DNA from: Paenibacillus taichungensis
GTDB lineage: Bacteria; Bacillota; Bacilli; Paenibacillales; Paenibacillaceae
Assembly: GCF_013359905.1 (NCBI RefSeq)
Contig: NZ_JABMCC010000096.1
Coordinates: 115,080 to 179,079, forward strand
Direction: 5' to 3'
DNA length: 64,000 nucleotides
In this document: in pieces, positions 25,979 through 34,905 of the stretch
Layout: every line of letters starts with the position of its first letter
How positions within the stretch are numbered: the first letter of the stretch is position 1
Program-made: the position numbers and the translations under genes
Notes under the pieces: model-generated
The model's database searches: none
The model's input: the letters and a program-made list of their open reading frames with translations, nothing else
What the model was told of the DNA's origin: nothing

Positions 25979-28093
25979 ATGACTAACCGCAAAAAAGTAC
26001 ATGTTGTTTTTAAAACTCACCTGGATATCGGATTTACGCATTTGGCGGAAAACGTCGTAAAGCAGTACATGGAAGAGTATGTACCCAAAGCTATCGCTTT
26101 GTCCGCGCAGTTGGAAGCAGAGGGAGGGCGCGAGCAATTCATATGGACCACGGGTTCCTGGCTGATCCGTCATTATCTGAATCATGCGTCCGAAGAGTGC
26201 AAACAGGCCATGGAACAAGCGATCCGCAAAGGTCATATCGTATGGCATGGATTACCGTTCACAACGCATACCGAACTGATGGACCCCTCATTATTTCGCT
26301 ACGGATTGTCCATCGGATTGGACCTGGATAAACAATTTGGCAAAACGACCATTGCAGCAAAAATGACGGATGTACCCGGGCATACCCTGTCCATGGTGCC
26401 TTTGATGAGTGAAGCGGGTCTCCGGTATATGCATCTTGGAGTTAATCCAGCTTCCATGCGCCCGGATGTGCCTAAACTGTTCAGATGGCAGGCAGCGGAT
26501 GGCAGTGAGATCATTGTCAATTATGCGGACACCTACGGAGAGGCAGTCGAAATTGAAGGTATCGATCATATCTTGTTGTTTGCCCATACGGGCGACAATT
26601 GCGGACCGCCAAGCGCAGAAGAGATTCGTGAACAATTCCAGCATATCCAGGAAAGATACCCCGATGCAGAGATTATGGCTTCGTCTCTTGATGCATTTGC
26701 AGTGCACCTTGATCAGGTGCGGGACCAATTGCCTGTTGTACGTGAAGAGCTCGGGGATACTTGGATTCACGGAGGCGGTACCGACCCGCTTAAAATAGCC
26801 CGATTCCGCCAGTTGCAACGGTTAAGAGACAAGTGGCTGACCGAAGGCCGGATCGATTCGGCAAGCGCAGAATATAAAGGCATGAGTGATGCCATGTTGC
26901 TGGTTGTGGAGCATACGTGGGGACTTGATGTGAAGAAATGGCTTCCGGATTTCCGGAATTATGCCAAGCCTGACTTCAACCGGGCGCGGGAAATGAACGA
27001 CGTCGATGTGGAGGATATTCCTGCAAAATTTCAATATATCGGTGCCTTCGCCATGGATGAGTTCGACAGTCATTCCAGCGGACTATTCTCTTCGGAGACG
27101 AGCCGTCGTACCTATTCCATGATAGAGAGCTCTTGGGCGGAACAGCGGGGATATTTGGACACGGCTGTGGCGTGCCTGAGTGAAGACAAGCAGAAGGAAG
27201 CGCTGCAAGCTTTTGAACAACTAAATCCAGTTAAAAGTGTTTCTTCCGACATCGTATCTGCGGCAAGTCATCAAGTTTATAGCAGTGGCGGATACCAGCT
27301 GGCCTTCAATAACAATGGTGCACTGATTCAGCTGACGGACGAGATGGAAAAGAATTGGGTGGACGCGAAGCATCCGTTCGGAGCCTATGCCTATGAAACC
27401 TTCGGGACGGAGGATTACGCCAGGTATTTCCGTACCTATATGCAGAACCTGCCTGTGACGCATCCTTGGGCGGATGCCGACTTCAGCAAACCTGGCTTTG
27501 AATTTGTGCGCCCACTGCCAAGCCATCAGGTGTACTTGCCAATCGTGACCGATATGCACAAGTCAGGCAATGCTCATGGCGATACGTATTGGTTCCGGTT
27601 GTCCATGCCAGCAGAAAGTCATGAATTGTACGGAGCACCCAAGGAACTGGAACTGGTATATACGTTTTCACAGGCAGGAGTGGTAGAGGTTAGCTTGCAA
27701 TGGTTTGGAAAAGAAGCGAATCGTCTTCCAGAGGCCAGTTGGTTTGGATGCGGACTTAAGGTGGATAACCCCAATCTGTGGATGATGGACAAGCTTGGAG
27801 GACGAATCTCTCCGTTGAATGTTGTAAAAGACGGCAACCGTAATCTGCATGCTGTAGACAAGGGAGTATTCTATGAAGGCACAGATGGTCAGGCCTCTAT
27901 TGAAGCATTGGATTCCGCTTTGGTCGCACCTGGACAGAGAAGGCTGCTGCAATTCGACAACTCGTTTGTTTCGCTTGAATCTGGATGGCAGTTTAATCTG
28001 CATAACAATATTTGGGGCACCAATTTCCCAATGTGGTACGGCGAGGATGCCAAATTCCGCTTTCGACTAAATACAGTTGCAAACCGCAAATAA
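25979..28093 (+). CDS. DUF5054 protein, GH38-like
   Basis: A 704-residue protein without a signal peptide, so probably cytoplasmic. The N-terminal third has the GH38 alpha-mannosidase-type barrel signals F-K-T-H-L-D-I-G-F-T near residue 12 and M-T-D-V-P-G-H near residue 129. Later it shows T-W-G-L-D-V-K-K near residue 315, and the C-terminal part is beta-rich. I associate this mix with DUF5054 proteins. GH38 enzymes need zinc and a catalytic Asp, and T-H-L-D and D-V could be these. CGGAGG lies 11 bases before ATG 25979. It may cleave what the downstream ABC importer brings in. Confidence 0.75.
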   Translation: MTNRKKVHVVFKTHLDIGFTHLAENVVKQYMEEYVPKAIALSAQLEAEGGREQFIWTTGSWLIRHYLNHASEECKQAMEQAIRKGHIVWHGLPFTTHTELMDPSLFRYGLSIGLDLDKQFGKTTIAAKMTDVPGHTLSMVPLMSEAGLRYMHLGVNPASMRPDVPKLFRWQAADGSEIIVNYADTYGEAVEIEGIDHILLFAHTGDNCGPPSAEEIREQFQHIQERYPDAEIMASSLDAFAVHLDQVRDQLPVVREELGDTWIHGGGTDPLKIARFRQLQRLRDKWLTEGRIDSASAEYKGMSDAMLLVVEHTWGLDVKKWLPDFRNYAKPDFNRAREMNDVDVEDIPAKFQYIGAFAMDEFDSHSSGLFSSETSRRTYSMIESSWAEQRGYLDTAVACLSEDKQKEALQAFEQLNPVKSVSSDIVSAASHQVYSSGGYQLAFNNNGALIQLTDEMEKNWVDAKHPFGAYAYETFGTEDYARYFRTYMQNLPVTHPWADADFSKPGFEFVRPLPSHQVYLPIVTDMHKSGNAHGDTYWFRLSMPAESHELYGAPKELELVYTFSQAGVVEVSLQWFGKEANRLPEASWFGCGLKVDNPNLWMMDKLGGRISPLNVVKDGNRNLHAVDKGVFYEGTDGQASIEALDSALVAPGQRRLLQFDNSFVSLESGWQFNLHNNIWGTNFPMWYGEDAKFRFRLNTVANRK

Positions 28094-28264
28094 GAGAAGT
28101 TGATGTAGAATTTTACCAAAAATTGATGATCGGATAATAATCCTAGTACAATTGGAACCTATACTTGGATTTGTGAGTGAGGGTGCTGTTTGAGCAGACC
28201 TGAACTGTTCGGAACTGTTTCTGAAATGAATTTAAAAAAACAGAATTTTTTTGTAAAATCCCTA

Positions 28265-28293
28265 TTGCTTGAACGTAGTCATCCATGTATTAT
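28265..28293 (+). promoter_or_regulatory. Promoter of the ABC-importer operon
   Basis: TTGCTT and TATTAT are 17 bases apart. The predicted start near 28300 lies upstream of both LacI-type palindromes. Confidence 0.7.
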
Positions 28294-28299
28294 ATACAA

Positions 28300-28313
28300 A
28301 TAAAGCGTTTACA
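28300..28313 (+). promoter_or_regulatory. Possible cre box (CcpA site)
   Basis: ATAAAGCGTTTACA keeps the AAGCG and the terminal CA of the cre consensus but has two mismatches in the first half. It sits at the predicted transcript start. Confidence 0.35.
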
Positions 28314-28327
28314 TTTTCTTATATGTC

Positions 28328-28345
28328 AATTAAACCGGTTTAATT
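28328..28345. promoter_or_regulatory. LacI-family operator O1
   Basis: AATTAAACCGGTTTAATT, an 18-base perfect palindrome with the central CG pair typical of LacI-family operators. Identical to the site 59 bases downstream. Confidence 0.85.
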
Positions 28346-28386
28346 CTATGAGATGTTTTCCCGATTGAGAACCTCTGTTACATAAA

Positions 28387-28404
28387 AATTAAACCGGTTT
28401 AATT
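28387..28404. promoter_or_regulatory. LacI-family operator O2
   Basis: A second identical AATTAAACCGGTTTAATT palindrome, centre 59 bases from the first and 115 bases before the substrate-binding-protein gene. The pair suggests repression by looping or by blocking elongation, by the LacI-type regulator at 34906-35937. Confidence 0.85.
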
Positions 28405-28509
28405 GTATCTACATATGTACATAAAGGGTTTATTTCGTTAGGGAGGTGAGCGCCAACCAGAGCATATTTAGGCAAGTTAATGGCAAATCCAAACGTGGAG
28501 GGGTTTAGC

Positions 28510-30456
28510 TTGAAAAGGAAAAGCAACTTGTTAATTGTTCTTGTCCTAATCACGACAATACTAGGGGGATGCTCTGCATCTTCGTCTAACAACGAAAATG
28601 AGGAATCAACAGTGAAAGAACCTGTTGTTACGGACAACAGTGCCAAAGAAGCCCCGATGCTGGCAAAGCTTGTCGATGAAGGTAAATTGCCTGCCCTGGC
28701 TGAGCGCCTACCAGCTTCCAAAGACATTATGGTTGAAGAGGTCGTCGAGGAAATCGGGCAATATGGCGGAGATTGGAACATGCCTTGGACTGGTGTTCCT
28801 GATAAGTGGGGGATAGGCCAACCGACAGAGGAAGCGCTGTTTCGTTTCAACAAGGAAGGAAACAAGGTTGAGCCAAACGTAGCCAAGAGCTATGAAGTGA
28901 ATGATGATTCCACCGTGTTCACCATCCATTTGCGAGAAGGAATGAAATGGTCCGACGGTGTTCCTTTCACAGCGGATGATGTTCTCTTTTATTGGGAGCA
29001 TATGTTGACCAAAGAGACCTTTGGCAAAAAGATCTATGACGCTTATTATTCCGTTGACCCTGTTACCGGGGATAGAGCGTTGGCTGAAGTGAAGAAGGTG
29101 GATGACTACACGTTTACCGTAACTCACAAATATCCAAGTGTGCTCTTCCTGGAACGTGTGGCCATTGATAACAAGTGGTTCTTTGCTCCTGCACACTTTC
29201 ACAAAACCATCCTTCCCGAGTTCGTAGGGGATGCCAAAACATTGGAGATTACGAAGCAATGGGGTTATGAAGATCCCAAAGTATTCTTGATGGAAACCGG
29301 GTATACGGATTGGCTGCACTACCAGATTCCTACACTTCGGGCTTGGGTTCCAACCAATGATCCTAACGGCGATCAGTTTGTCATGGAGCGCAACCCGTAC
29401 TACTGGAAAACAGATAAAGAAGGCAAACAGCTTCCGTATATTGACCGGATTGTAGCGACTAAGATTCAAGATCCGAGCCAAAAGGTCCTTGGAACGCTTG
29501 CCGGTGATTACAACCTGGTGATCTTTGATTCCAAAGACTTCACGGTACTGAAAGAGAATGAGAAAAAAGGTGACTACCGTATCATCCCTTGGACACAACC
29601 AGCTTGGTCCAGCGCGGGAGTACAGTTAAACCAGACTACGGAAGATCCGAATCTCCGCAAACTCTTCCAAGATATCAAGTTCAGGGAAGCACTCTCCATT
29701 GGGGTGGATCGTAACCAGGTGTCTGAGATTGTCACCAGTGGGCTGGGAGAACCAATACAAGCTTCCGTACCCGAAGGCGTAATGGGCTACCAGGAAGGAT
29801 GGGCTCAGCAATGGGCGGAATATGATCCTGAACGCGCTAACCAAATTCTTGACGAGTTAGGCTTGAACAAGCGGGATAAAGACAACTTCCGTCTGAACCC
29901 TGATGGTTCCGAGTTGACACTCACGGTGATTGAGAGCACAACCGATACAGCACCATTCCTTGAATTGCTTAAGAAATACTACGAGGATATGGGGCTGCGA
30001 ACGAACCTGAAAGTGGTTGACGGAGGCACTCATTTTGATATGAAATATGCCAACAAGATTCCAATGACTACCGAGAATATTTCTGTCGTCAACGTAGCCT
30101 TCCGACCGGATACCATGGTTCCGCTCCGTGTTATCACACCATGGTTCGGCCATTACGGCTTATACAGCCAATCTGGCGGCAAGGAAGGTGTCAAGCCTGA
30201 AGGGGATGTCGCTAAAATCCTTGAGTATTGGGAAAAAGTGAAAGCAAGCAAGACACTGGATGAAATCAATCAGTATAGCAATGAGATCGTGAAGCTGCAC
30301 CAGAAGAATCAGTGGGTCATCGGATATGCGGGACCAACTCCGGTGCTGATTACAGCCTCGAATAAAATTCATAACATCCCTACGGATCTCATCTGGTCCG
30401 ATGAGTATCGCTCGCTGGGTCAAGGCCATCCGGCACAATTTTTCATCAAGCAATAG
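28510..30456 (+). CDS. ABC-importer substrate-binding lipoprotein (SBP family 5)
   Basis: A 648-residue lipoprotein of the Opp/Dpp substrate-binding family. The signal peptide ends I-L-G-G-C with the lipid Cys at residue 21. The family motif W-S-D-G-V-P-F-T-A-D-D-V-L-F-Y-W is near residue 154. TTG 28510 is preferred over ATG 28480 because GGAGGGG lies directly before it and the signal peptide then begins normally (M-K-R-K). Family members bind peptides, but also nickel or oligosaccharides. The LacI operators and glycosidase-like neighbour suggest a glycan ligand here. First gene of a five-gene operon. Confidence 0.88.
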   Translation: MKRKSNLLIVLVLITTILGGCSASSSNNENEESTVKEPVVTDNSAKEAPMLAKLVDEGKLPALAERLPASKDIMVEEVVEEIGQYGGDWNMPWTGVPDKWGIGQPTEEALFRFNKEGNKVEPNVAKSYEVNDDSTVFTIHLREGMKWSDGVPFTADDVLFYWEHMLTKETFGKKIYDAYYSVDPVTGDRALAEVKKVDDYTFTVTHKYPSVLFLERVAIDNKWFFAPAHFHKTILPEFVGDAKTLEITKQWGYEDPKVFLMETGYTDWLHYQIPTLRAWVPTNDPNGDQFVMERNPYYWKTDKEGKQLPYIDRIVATKIQDPSQKVLGTLAGDYNLVIFDSKDFTVLKENEKKGDYRIIPWTQPAWSSAGVQLNQTTEDPNLRKLFQDIKFREALSIGVDRNQVSEIVTSGLGEPIQASVPEGVMGYQEGWAQQWAEYDPERANQILDELGLNKRDKDNFRLNPDGSELTLTVIESTTDTAPFLELLKKYYEDMGLRTNLKVVDGGTHFDMKYANKIPMTTENISVVNVAFRPDTMVPLRVITPWFGHYGLYSQSGGKEGVKPEGDVAKILEYWEKVKASKTLDEINQYSNEIVKLHQKNQWVIGYAGPTPVLITASNKIHNIPTDLIWSDEYRSLGQGHPAQFFIKQ

Positions 30457-30552
30457 CTGGTGAAGCATTCAGGTAAACAATAGTGAGGAGGGGACTTATC
30501 CTTGCTATTGTTTCCTTTTGTATCATTCACGCGGTGCAGAGGAGAGGAATAG

Positions 30553-31551
30553 ATGTTTGAATACATTTTAAAACGAATCCTGTTGGCCATTCCTGTTGTT
30601 GTTGTGATCTCCTTTATCGTCTTCTACATTATTCAATTGCCACCTGGCGATTATGTATCCTCATACTCGGCCAAGATGTCCGCTTCCGGCGATATCATGA
30701 CCCAGGCTGAGATGGATGACATGCGGGCGAATCTGGGGCTCGACCGGCCAATCTATGAACAATACTTCGTTTGGGTAAAGAAAATCATTCTGCACGGCGA
30801 CTTTGGTTTCTCGTTCAACTATAACAAACCGGTGATGGCGGTGATCCAGCAGTATATGGGATTGACTCTGGTCGTCTCGCTGGTGACAATGGCCTTCCAT
30901 TATATAATCGCGATTCCGGTTGGGATCTACACGGCAGTAAAGCAGTATTCTGCGGGCGATTATTTCTTCTCCGGTCTGAGCTTTATCGGAATGGCAACGC
31001 CCAACTTTTTGTTAGCCATTATTCTCATGTTCTTTTCCTATAAGTGGTTCGGTAATCCATTGCTCGGCTTATTCTCCAACGAATACGTGAATGCGCCGTG
31101 GTCCATGGACAAGGTAAAAGACTTAATGCAGCATATGGTGATTCCGGTTATTGTTATCGGACTTTCGGGTACTGCGGATCTGATTCGGATCATGCGCGGA
31201 CAAATGCTCGATGAGTTAAACAAACCGAATGTCATTACAGCTCGTGCCAAGGGCTTATCAGAGATGCAAATCCTGTTCAAGTATCCGACACGTGCAGCCT
31301 TGAATCCTATTGTGAGTACCTTTGGCTGGTCACTGTCCTCCATCTTTACCGGCGCTACCATTACAGCAATCGTATTGAACCTGCCGATTCAAGGGCCAGT
31401 TATGCATAATGCATTGCTCGGTCAGGACATGTATCTTGCTGGAACCTTTTTATTGATCATGGCTTTGCTGACGGTTCTCGGAACACTGATTTCCGATATT
31501 TTGCTGGCTTGGCTTGATCCCAAAATACGTACAGAGTTCAGAGGATCCTAA
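30553..31551 (+). CDS. ABC permease, OppB/DppB-type
   Basis: A 332-residue membrane permease with six predicted helices. The first, M-F-E-Y-I-L-K-R-I-L-L-A-I-P, is the usual OppB opening. The ATPase-coupling EAA loop is T-A-R-A-K-G-L-S near residue 230. G-G-A-G-A-G-G-A-A-type ribosome sequence precedes the ATG. It overlaps the next permease start by one base. Together with the OppC-type partner it forms the translocation pore for the ligand delivered by the lipoprotein. Confidence 0.9.
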   Translation: MFEYILKRILLAIPVVVVISFIVFYIIQLPPGDYVSSYSAKMSASGDIMTQAEMDDMRANLGLDRPIYEQYFVWVKKIILHGDFGFSFNYNKPVMAVIQQYMGLTLVVSLVTMAFHYIIAIPVGIYTAVKQYSAGDYFFSGLSFIGMATPNFLLAIILMFFSYKWFGNPLLGLFSNEYVNAPWSMDKVKDLMQHMVIPVIVIGLSGTADLIRIMRGQMLDELNKPNVITARAKGLSEMQILFKYPTRAALNPIVSTFGWSLSSIFTGATITAIVLNLPIQGPVMHNALLGQDMYLAGTFLLIMALLTVLGTLISDILLAWLDPKIRTEFRGS

Positions 31552-32699
31552 TGATGAGACCACTACCGTTATTTAAAGGTCAAAGGCCGGCAGTCCCAGT
31601 TACAGCAGCACCCAAAGATACTGTATACAGTTCGCAGTGGCGGCTGATATATCAGAAATTTAAGAAACATAAGTTGGCCCGGATCAGCATGTACATTCTG
31701 GGCGCATTTTACATCATCGCACTGTTCGCACAGTTTATCGCGCCGTATGGGCTGCAAAGCTATGACAGCAAATACGTGAATGCTCCACCAATGGGACTTC
31801 GATTCGTTGATGCGGACGGCAAATTTCACATCAAGCCGTTTGTATATGAATTGAAGAGCGAGCGTGACCCCGAAACATTGCGTAAAATGTTTGTCCCGGA
31901 TACCGAAAAAAAGCATTTCTTCAAGTTCTTTGTGAAGGGAGAAGAATATAAGTTTCTTGGTCTGATCCCCATGTCGACACATTTGTTCGCTGTAGATGAG
32001 CCAGGGCGGATATTCCTGCTGGGTACGGACGGTATGGGGCGTGACCTGTTCTCCCGGATCGTGCTGGGCAGTCAAATATCACTGAGCATTCCGCTGGTCG
32101 GCGTAGGCATTAGCTTTATTCTGGGTTTGATTATTGGAGGCATTTCCGGTTATTTTGGCGGCTGGATTGATTCCATGATACAGCGCATCATCGAAATCAT
32201 CCGTTCCTTTCCGACGCTGCCGTTGTGGATGGCACTATCCGCTGCAATTCCGCCACGTATACCGGTCGTGACCATGTATTTATACATCGTGATCATCTTC
32301 GCTTTTATTGGCTGGACGGATCTGGCACGGGTGGTCAGAGGCAAGTTCATTTCGTTGAAGAATGAAGATTATGTAATCGCTGCAAAGATCGCTGGTGTAG
32401 GAGACGCAAAGATTATCGTTAAACACCTGCTGCCAGGATTCATGAGTTATTTGGTCGTGGCGACAACCCTGGCGATTCCGAGCATGATTCTGGGTGAGAC
32501 AGCTATGAGCTTTCTCGGTCTTGGCGTACGTTCGCCGGCAACCAGTTGGGGTGTGTTGCTTCAGGAGGCGCAAAAAATTGAAAATGTGGCCCTTTATCCT
32601 TGGAAGCTCATTCCGCTCGCTTTTGTCATTCTGACTGTATTGACCTATAACTTCATCGGCGATGGCTTGCGCGACGCGGCTGATCCGTACAAAAAATAA
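31551..32699 (+). CDS. ABC permease, OppC/DppC-type
   Basis: A 382-residue permease. It has a cytoplasmic N-terminal tail, one helix at about residues 45-65, a large loop, and then the OppC core with L-L-G-T-D-G-M-G-R-D-L-F-S-R near residue 157. The EAA loop is near A-A-K-I-A-G-V-G-D-A near residue 280. The loop after the first helix (about residues 70-140) is longer than in E. coli OppC. ATG 31551 shares a base with the preceding stop. The next ATG (31554) is equally possible. Confidence 0.9.
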   Translation: MMRPLPLFKGQRPAVPVTAAPKDTVYSSQWRLIYQKFKKHKLARISMYILGAFYIIALFAQFIAPYGLQSYDSKYVNAPPMGLRFVDADGKFHIKPFVYELKSERDPETLRKMFVPDTEKKHFFKFFVKGEEYKFLGLIPMSTHLFAVDEPGRIFLLGTDGMGRDLFSRIVLGSQISLSIPLVGVGISFILGLIIGGISGYFGGWIDSMIQRIIEIIRSFPTLPLWMALSAAIPPRIPVVTMYLYIVIIFAFIGWTDLARVVRGKFISLKNEDYVIAAKIAGVGDAKIIVKHLLPGFMSYLVVATTLAIPSMILGETAMSFLGLGVRSPATSWGVLLQEAQKIENVALYPWKLIPLAFVILTVLTYNFIGDGLRDAADPYKK

Positions 32700-32731
32700 T
32701 TGTCCAAATACTAGGCAAGCGAGGGGATCGC

Positions 32732-33772
32732 ATGGCAACTCAAGCTGTTGATAAGGAGCAACCTTTACTGTCCGTTCAAGACCTGAAGATTCGGATTCAG
32801 ATGGAAAATGGCGTCATGAATGCCGTGGATGGAGTCGACTTCAATATATACAAAGGCAAAACCCTTGGGCTTGTGGGGGAATCGGGCTGCGGCAAAAGCC
32901 TGACAAGTCGATCGATCATCAGCATCAATCCCAAGGAATGTGAAACGAGTGGAACAATCACTTACAATTCCGACTCGGAATCGACTCTCCATGGTCTGAA
33001 CCTTTTGTCTCTTAAGCCGACAGGCAAGCAGATCCGCTCCATACGTGGCCGCAAAATCTCGATGATCTTTCAGGAGCCGATGACGGCCTTCTCTCCGATG
33101 TATACCATCGGGAATCAAATCATGGAAGCGATTCGAATTCATCAGACGAGGAATAAGAAAGAGGCCAAAAAAATCGCGTTAGAGATGCTAAGCAAAGTCG
33201 GGATTTCCGATCAGGCCAAGCGTTTCGATCAATATCCGCATGAATTCTCGGGAGGTATGCGTCAGCGGGCGATGATCTCCATGGCATTGTCCTGTAACCC
33301 CGAAATTCTGATTGCGGATGAGCCCACGACGGCGCTCGATGTGACCATTCAGGCTCAGGTACTGGAACTTATGAAAAGTCTGCAGGCGGAATTTGGCATG
33401 GCCATTCTGCTGGTGACCCATGACCTGGGTATTATCGCCGAGATGTGTGATGAGGTTGCGGTGATGTACCTGGGGAGAATTGTTGAGCAGGCTCCAATGA
33501 GGGAAATCTTCAACAATCCGAAGCATCCCTACACGAAAGGCTTACTTAAATCGATGCCCAGACTGGGAGGGAATAAAAGCAAACGGCTGGATTCCATCGA
33601 AGGTTCTGTTCCGATGCCGATCAACATGCCTCCGATGTGCGGATTCTATGATCGCTGCAAGGACAGGATTGAAGGCGTATGTAATCAACAAGCTGTACCG
33701 AAAACCGCGATTTCCGACCAGCATATGGTCAGATGTTTCTTGTACGCGGACCAGAGAGAAGGAGAAGCATAA
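32732..33772 (+). CDS. ABC ATPase, OppD/DppD-type
   Basis: A 346-residue ATPase. Walker A G-E-S-G-C-G-K-S is near residue 47, signature S-G-G-M-R-Q-R near 172, Walker B L-I-A-D-E-P near 194, and a switch His in L-V-T-H-D-L-G near 230. After residue 280 comes the oligopeptide-transporter C-terminal extension, including a C-G-F-Y-D-R-C Cys pair with two further Cys, as in iron-sulfur-type OppD tails. The stop overlaps the next gene's start. Energises import with its OppF-type partner. Confidence 0.92.
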   Translation: MATQAVDKEQPLLSVQDLKIRIQMENGVMNAVDGVDFNIYKGKTLGLVGESGCGKSLTSRSIISINPKECETSGTITYNSDSESTLHGLNLLSLKPTGKQIRSIRGRKISMIFQEPMTAFSPMYTIGNQIMEAIRIHQTRNKKEAKKIALEMLSKVGISDQAKRFDQYPHEFSGGMRQRAMISMALSCNPEILIADEPTTALDVTIQAQVLELMKSLQAEFGMAILLVTHDLGIIAEMCDEVAVMYLGRIVEQAPMREIFNNPKHPYTKGLLKSMPRLGGNKSKRLDSIEGSVPMPINMPPMCGFYDRCKDRIEGVCNQQAVPKTAISDQHMVRCFLYADQREGEA

Positions 33773-34818
33773 TGACCAAACCCATTCTTGAAGTCCTCAA
33801 CCTGAACAAAAGCTTTCAGGTCAAATCCAAAAAAGCCCTGTTTAAAAAGCCAAAACCCATTCATATTCTGAACGAAATTTCATTTGAACTCCTTGAAGGG
33901 GAGACGCTCAGTATTGTCGGGGAATCCGGATGTGGAAAAACGACGCTCGGACGCTGCATCGTCAGAGGTGTGGATGCTTCTTCTGGCAGTGTGGTCTATC
34001 ATGCGGAAGATGGAAAAGAAGTGAATTACCTAAACTTGAAGGGCAAAGAGATCAAAGCATATCGCAAGGATATCCAGATGATTTTTCAAGACCCGTATTC
34101 CTCACTGAGCCCCCGGATGAGCGTATTCGATATTATCGCCGAACCGCTGATTGCGAACTTTAAGCTGAGCCGAGCTGAAGTGGAGACGAAGGTGATGGGA
34201 ATTGCCGAGAAAACAGGTCTGAATGTGAGTTATCTGAAACGTTACCCACATGCATTTTCGGGGGGACAGCGGCAGCGGATAGCCATTGCACGTGCGCTGA
34301 TTACACAACCCAGACTGATTGTCTGTGATGAAGCGGTCTCTGCGCTGGATGTATCGATTCAGGCTCAGATTATCAATCTGCTCAAAGATTTGCAGGAGCA
34401 ATTCAAGATCACGTATATCTTCATCTCGCATGATCTTTCCATCGTACAGAACATTTCCGACCGAGTAGCGGTTATGCATCTGGGCAGAATTGTGGAACTG
34501 GCAACAACGGAATCATTGTTCTCGAATCCTCAGCATCCCTATACGGAGGCGCTAATGTCAGCCGTGCCCCAACCGAATCCGGATTTTAAAAAAGAACGTA
34601 TTATACTGGAGGGGGAAGTACCGAATCCGGCCAATCCGCCAAGCGGCTGTCATTTTCATCCCCGATGCTCGTATAAGACGGATAAATGCATCCAGCACGT
34701 TCCTGAACTCCGTGAAGTAGGATATAATCATTTTGCTGCCTGTCATTATGCAGAGCAGCTTCAGCTTCGCGGCGTTCCAATCGAGACTGAGGATGAGATG
34801 CAATCCAGGACATCCTAA
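33772..34818 (+). CDS. ABC ATPase, OppF/DppF-type
   Basis: A 348-residue ATPase starting M-T-K-P-I-L-E-V, with AAGGAG upstream and TAATG overlap to the previous gene. Walker A G-E-S-G-C-G-K-T-T is near residue 49, signature S-G-G-Q-R-Q-R near 163, and Walker B C-D-E-A-V-S-A-L-D near 185. The C-terminal oligopeptide-transporter extension with C-H-F-H-P-R-C is near 290. Completes the five-gene importer. Confidence 0.92.
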   Translation: MTKPILEVLNLNKSFQVKSKKALFKKPKPIHILNEISFELLEGETLSIVGESGCGKTTLGRCIVRGVDASSGSVVYHAEDGKEVNYLNLKGKEIKAYRKDIQMIFQDPYSSLSPRMSVFDIIAEPLIANFKLSRAEVETKVMGIAEKTGLNVSYLKRYPHAFSGGQRQRIAIARALITQPRLIVCDEAVSALDVSIQAQIINLLKDLQEQFKITYIFISHDLSIVQNISDRVAVMHLGRIVELATTESLFSNPQHPYTEALMSAVPQPNPDFKKERIILEGEVPNPANPPSGCHFHPRCSYKTDKCIQHVPELREVGYNHFAACHYAEQLQLRGVPIETEDEMQSRTS

Positions 34819-34905
34819 CCATCGACATGAACCTGACGGTACCATCAGTCATCTTTGAACTCGCGAGGACGAAATCGAACTAGTGTTGAGGAGAGGTTGT
34901 TCCTA

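Noticed and set aside
28389..28886. Reverse-strand frame across the LacI operators
   Set aside because: Overlaps the operators and the substrate-binding-protein gene; no ribosome site and no family resemblance.
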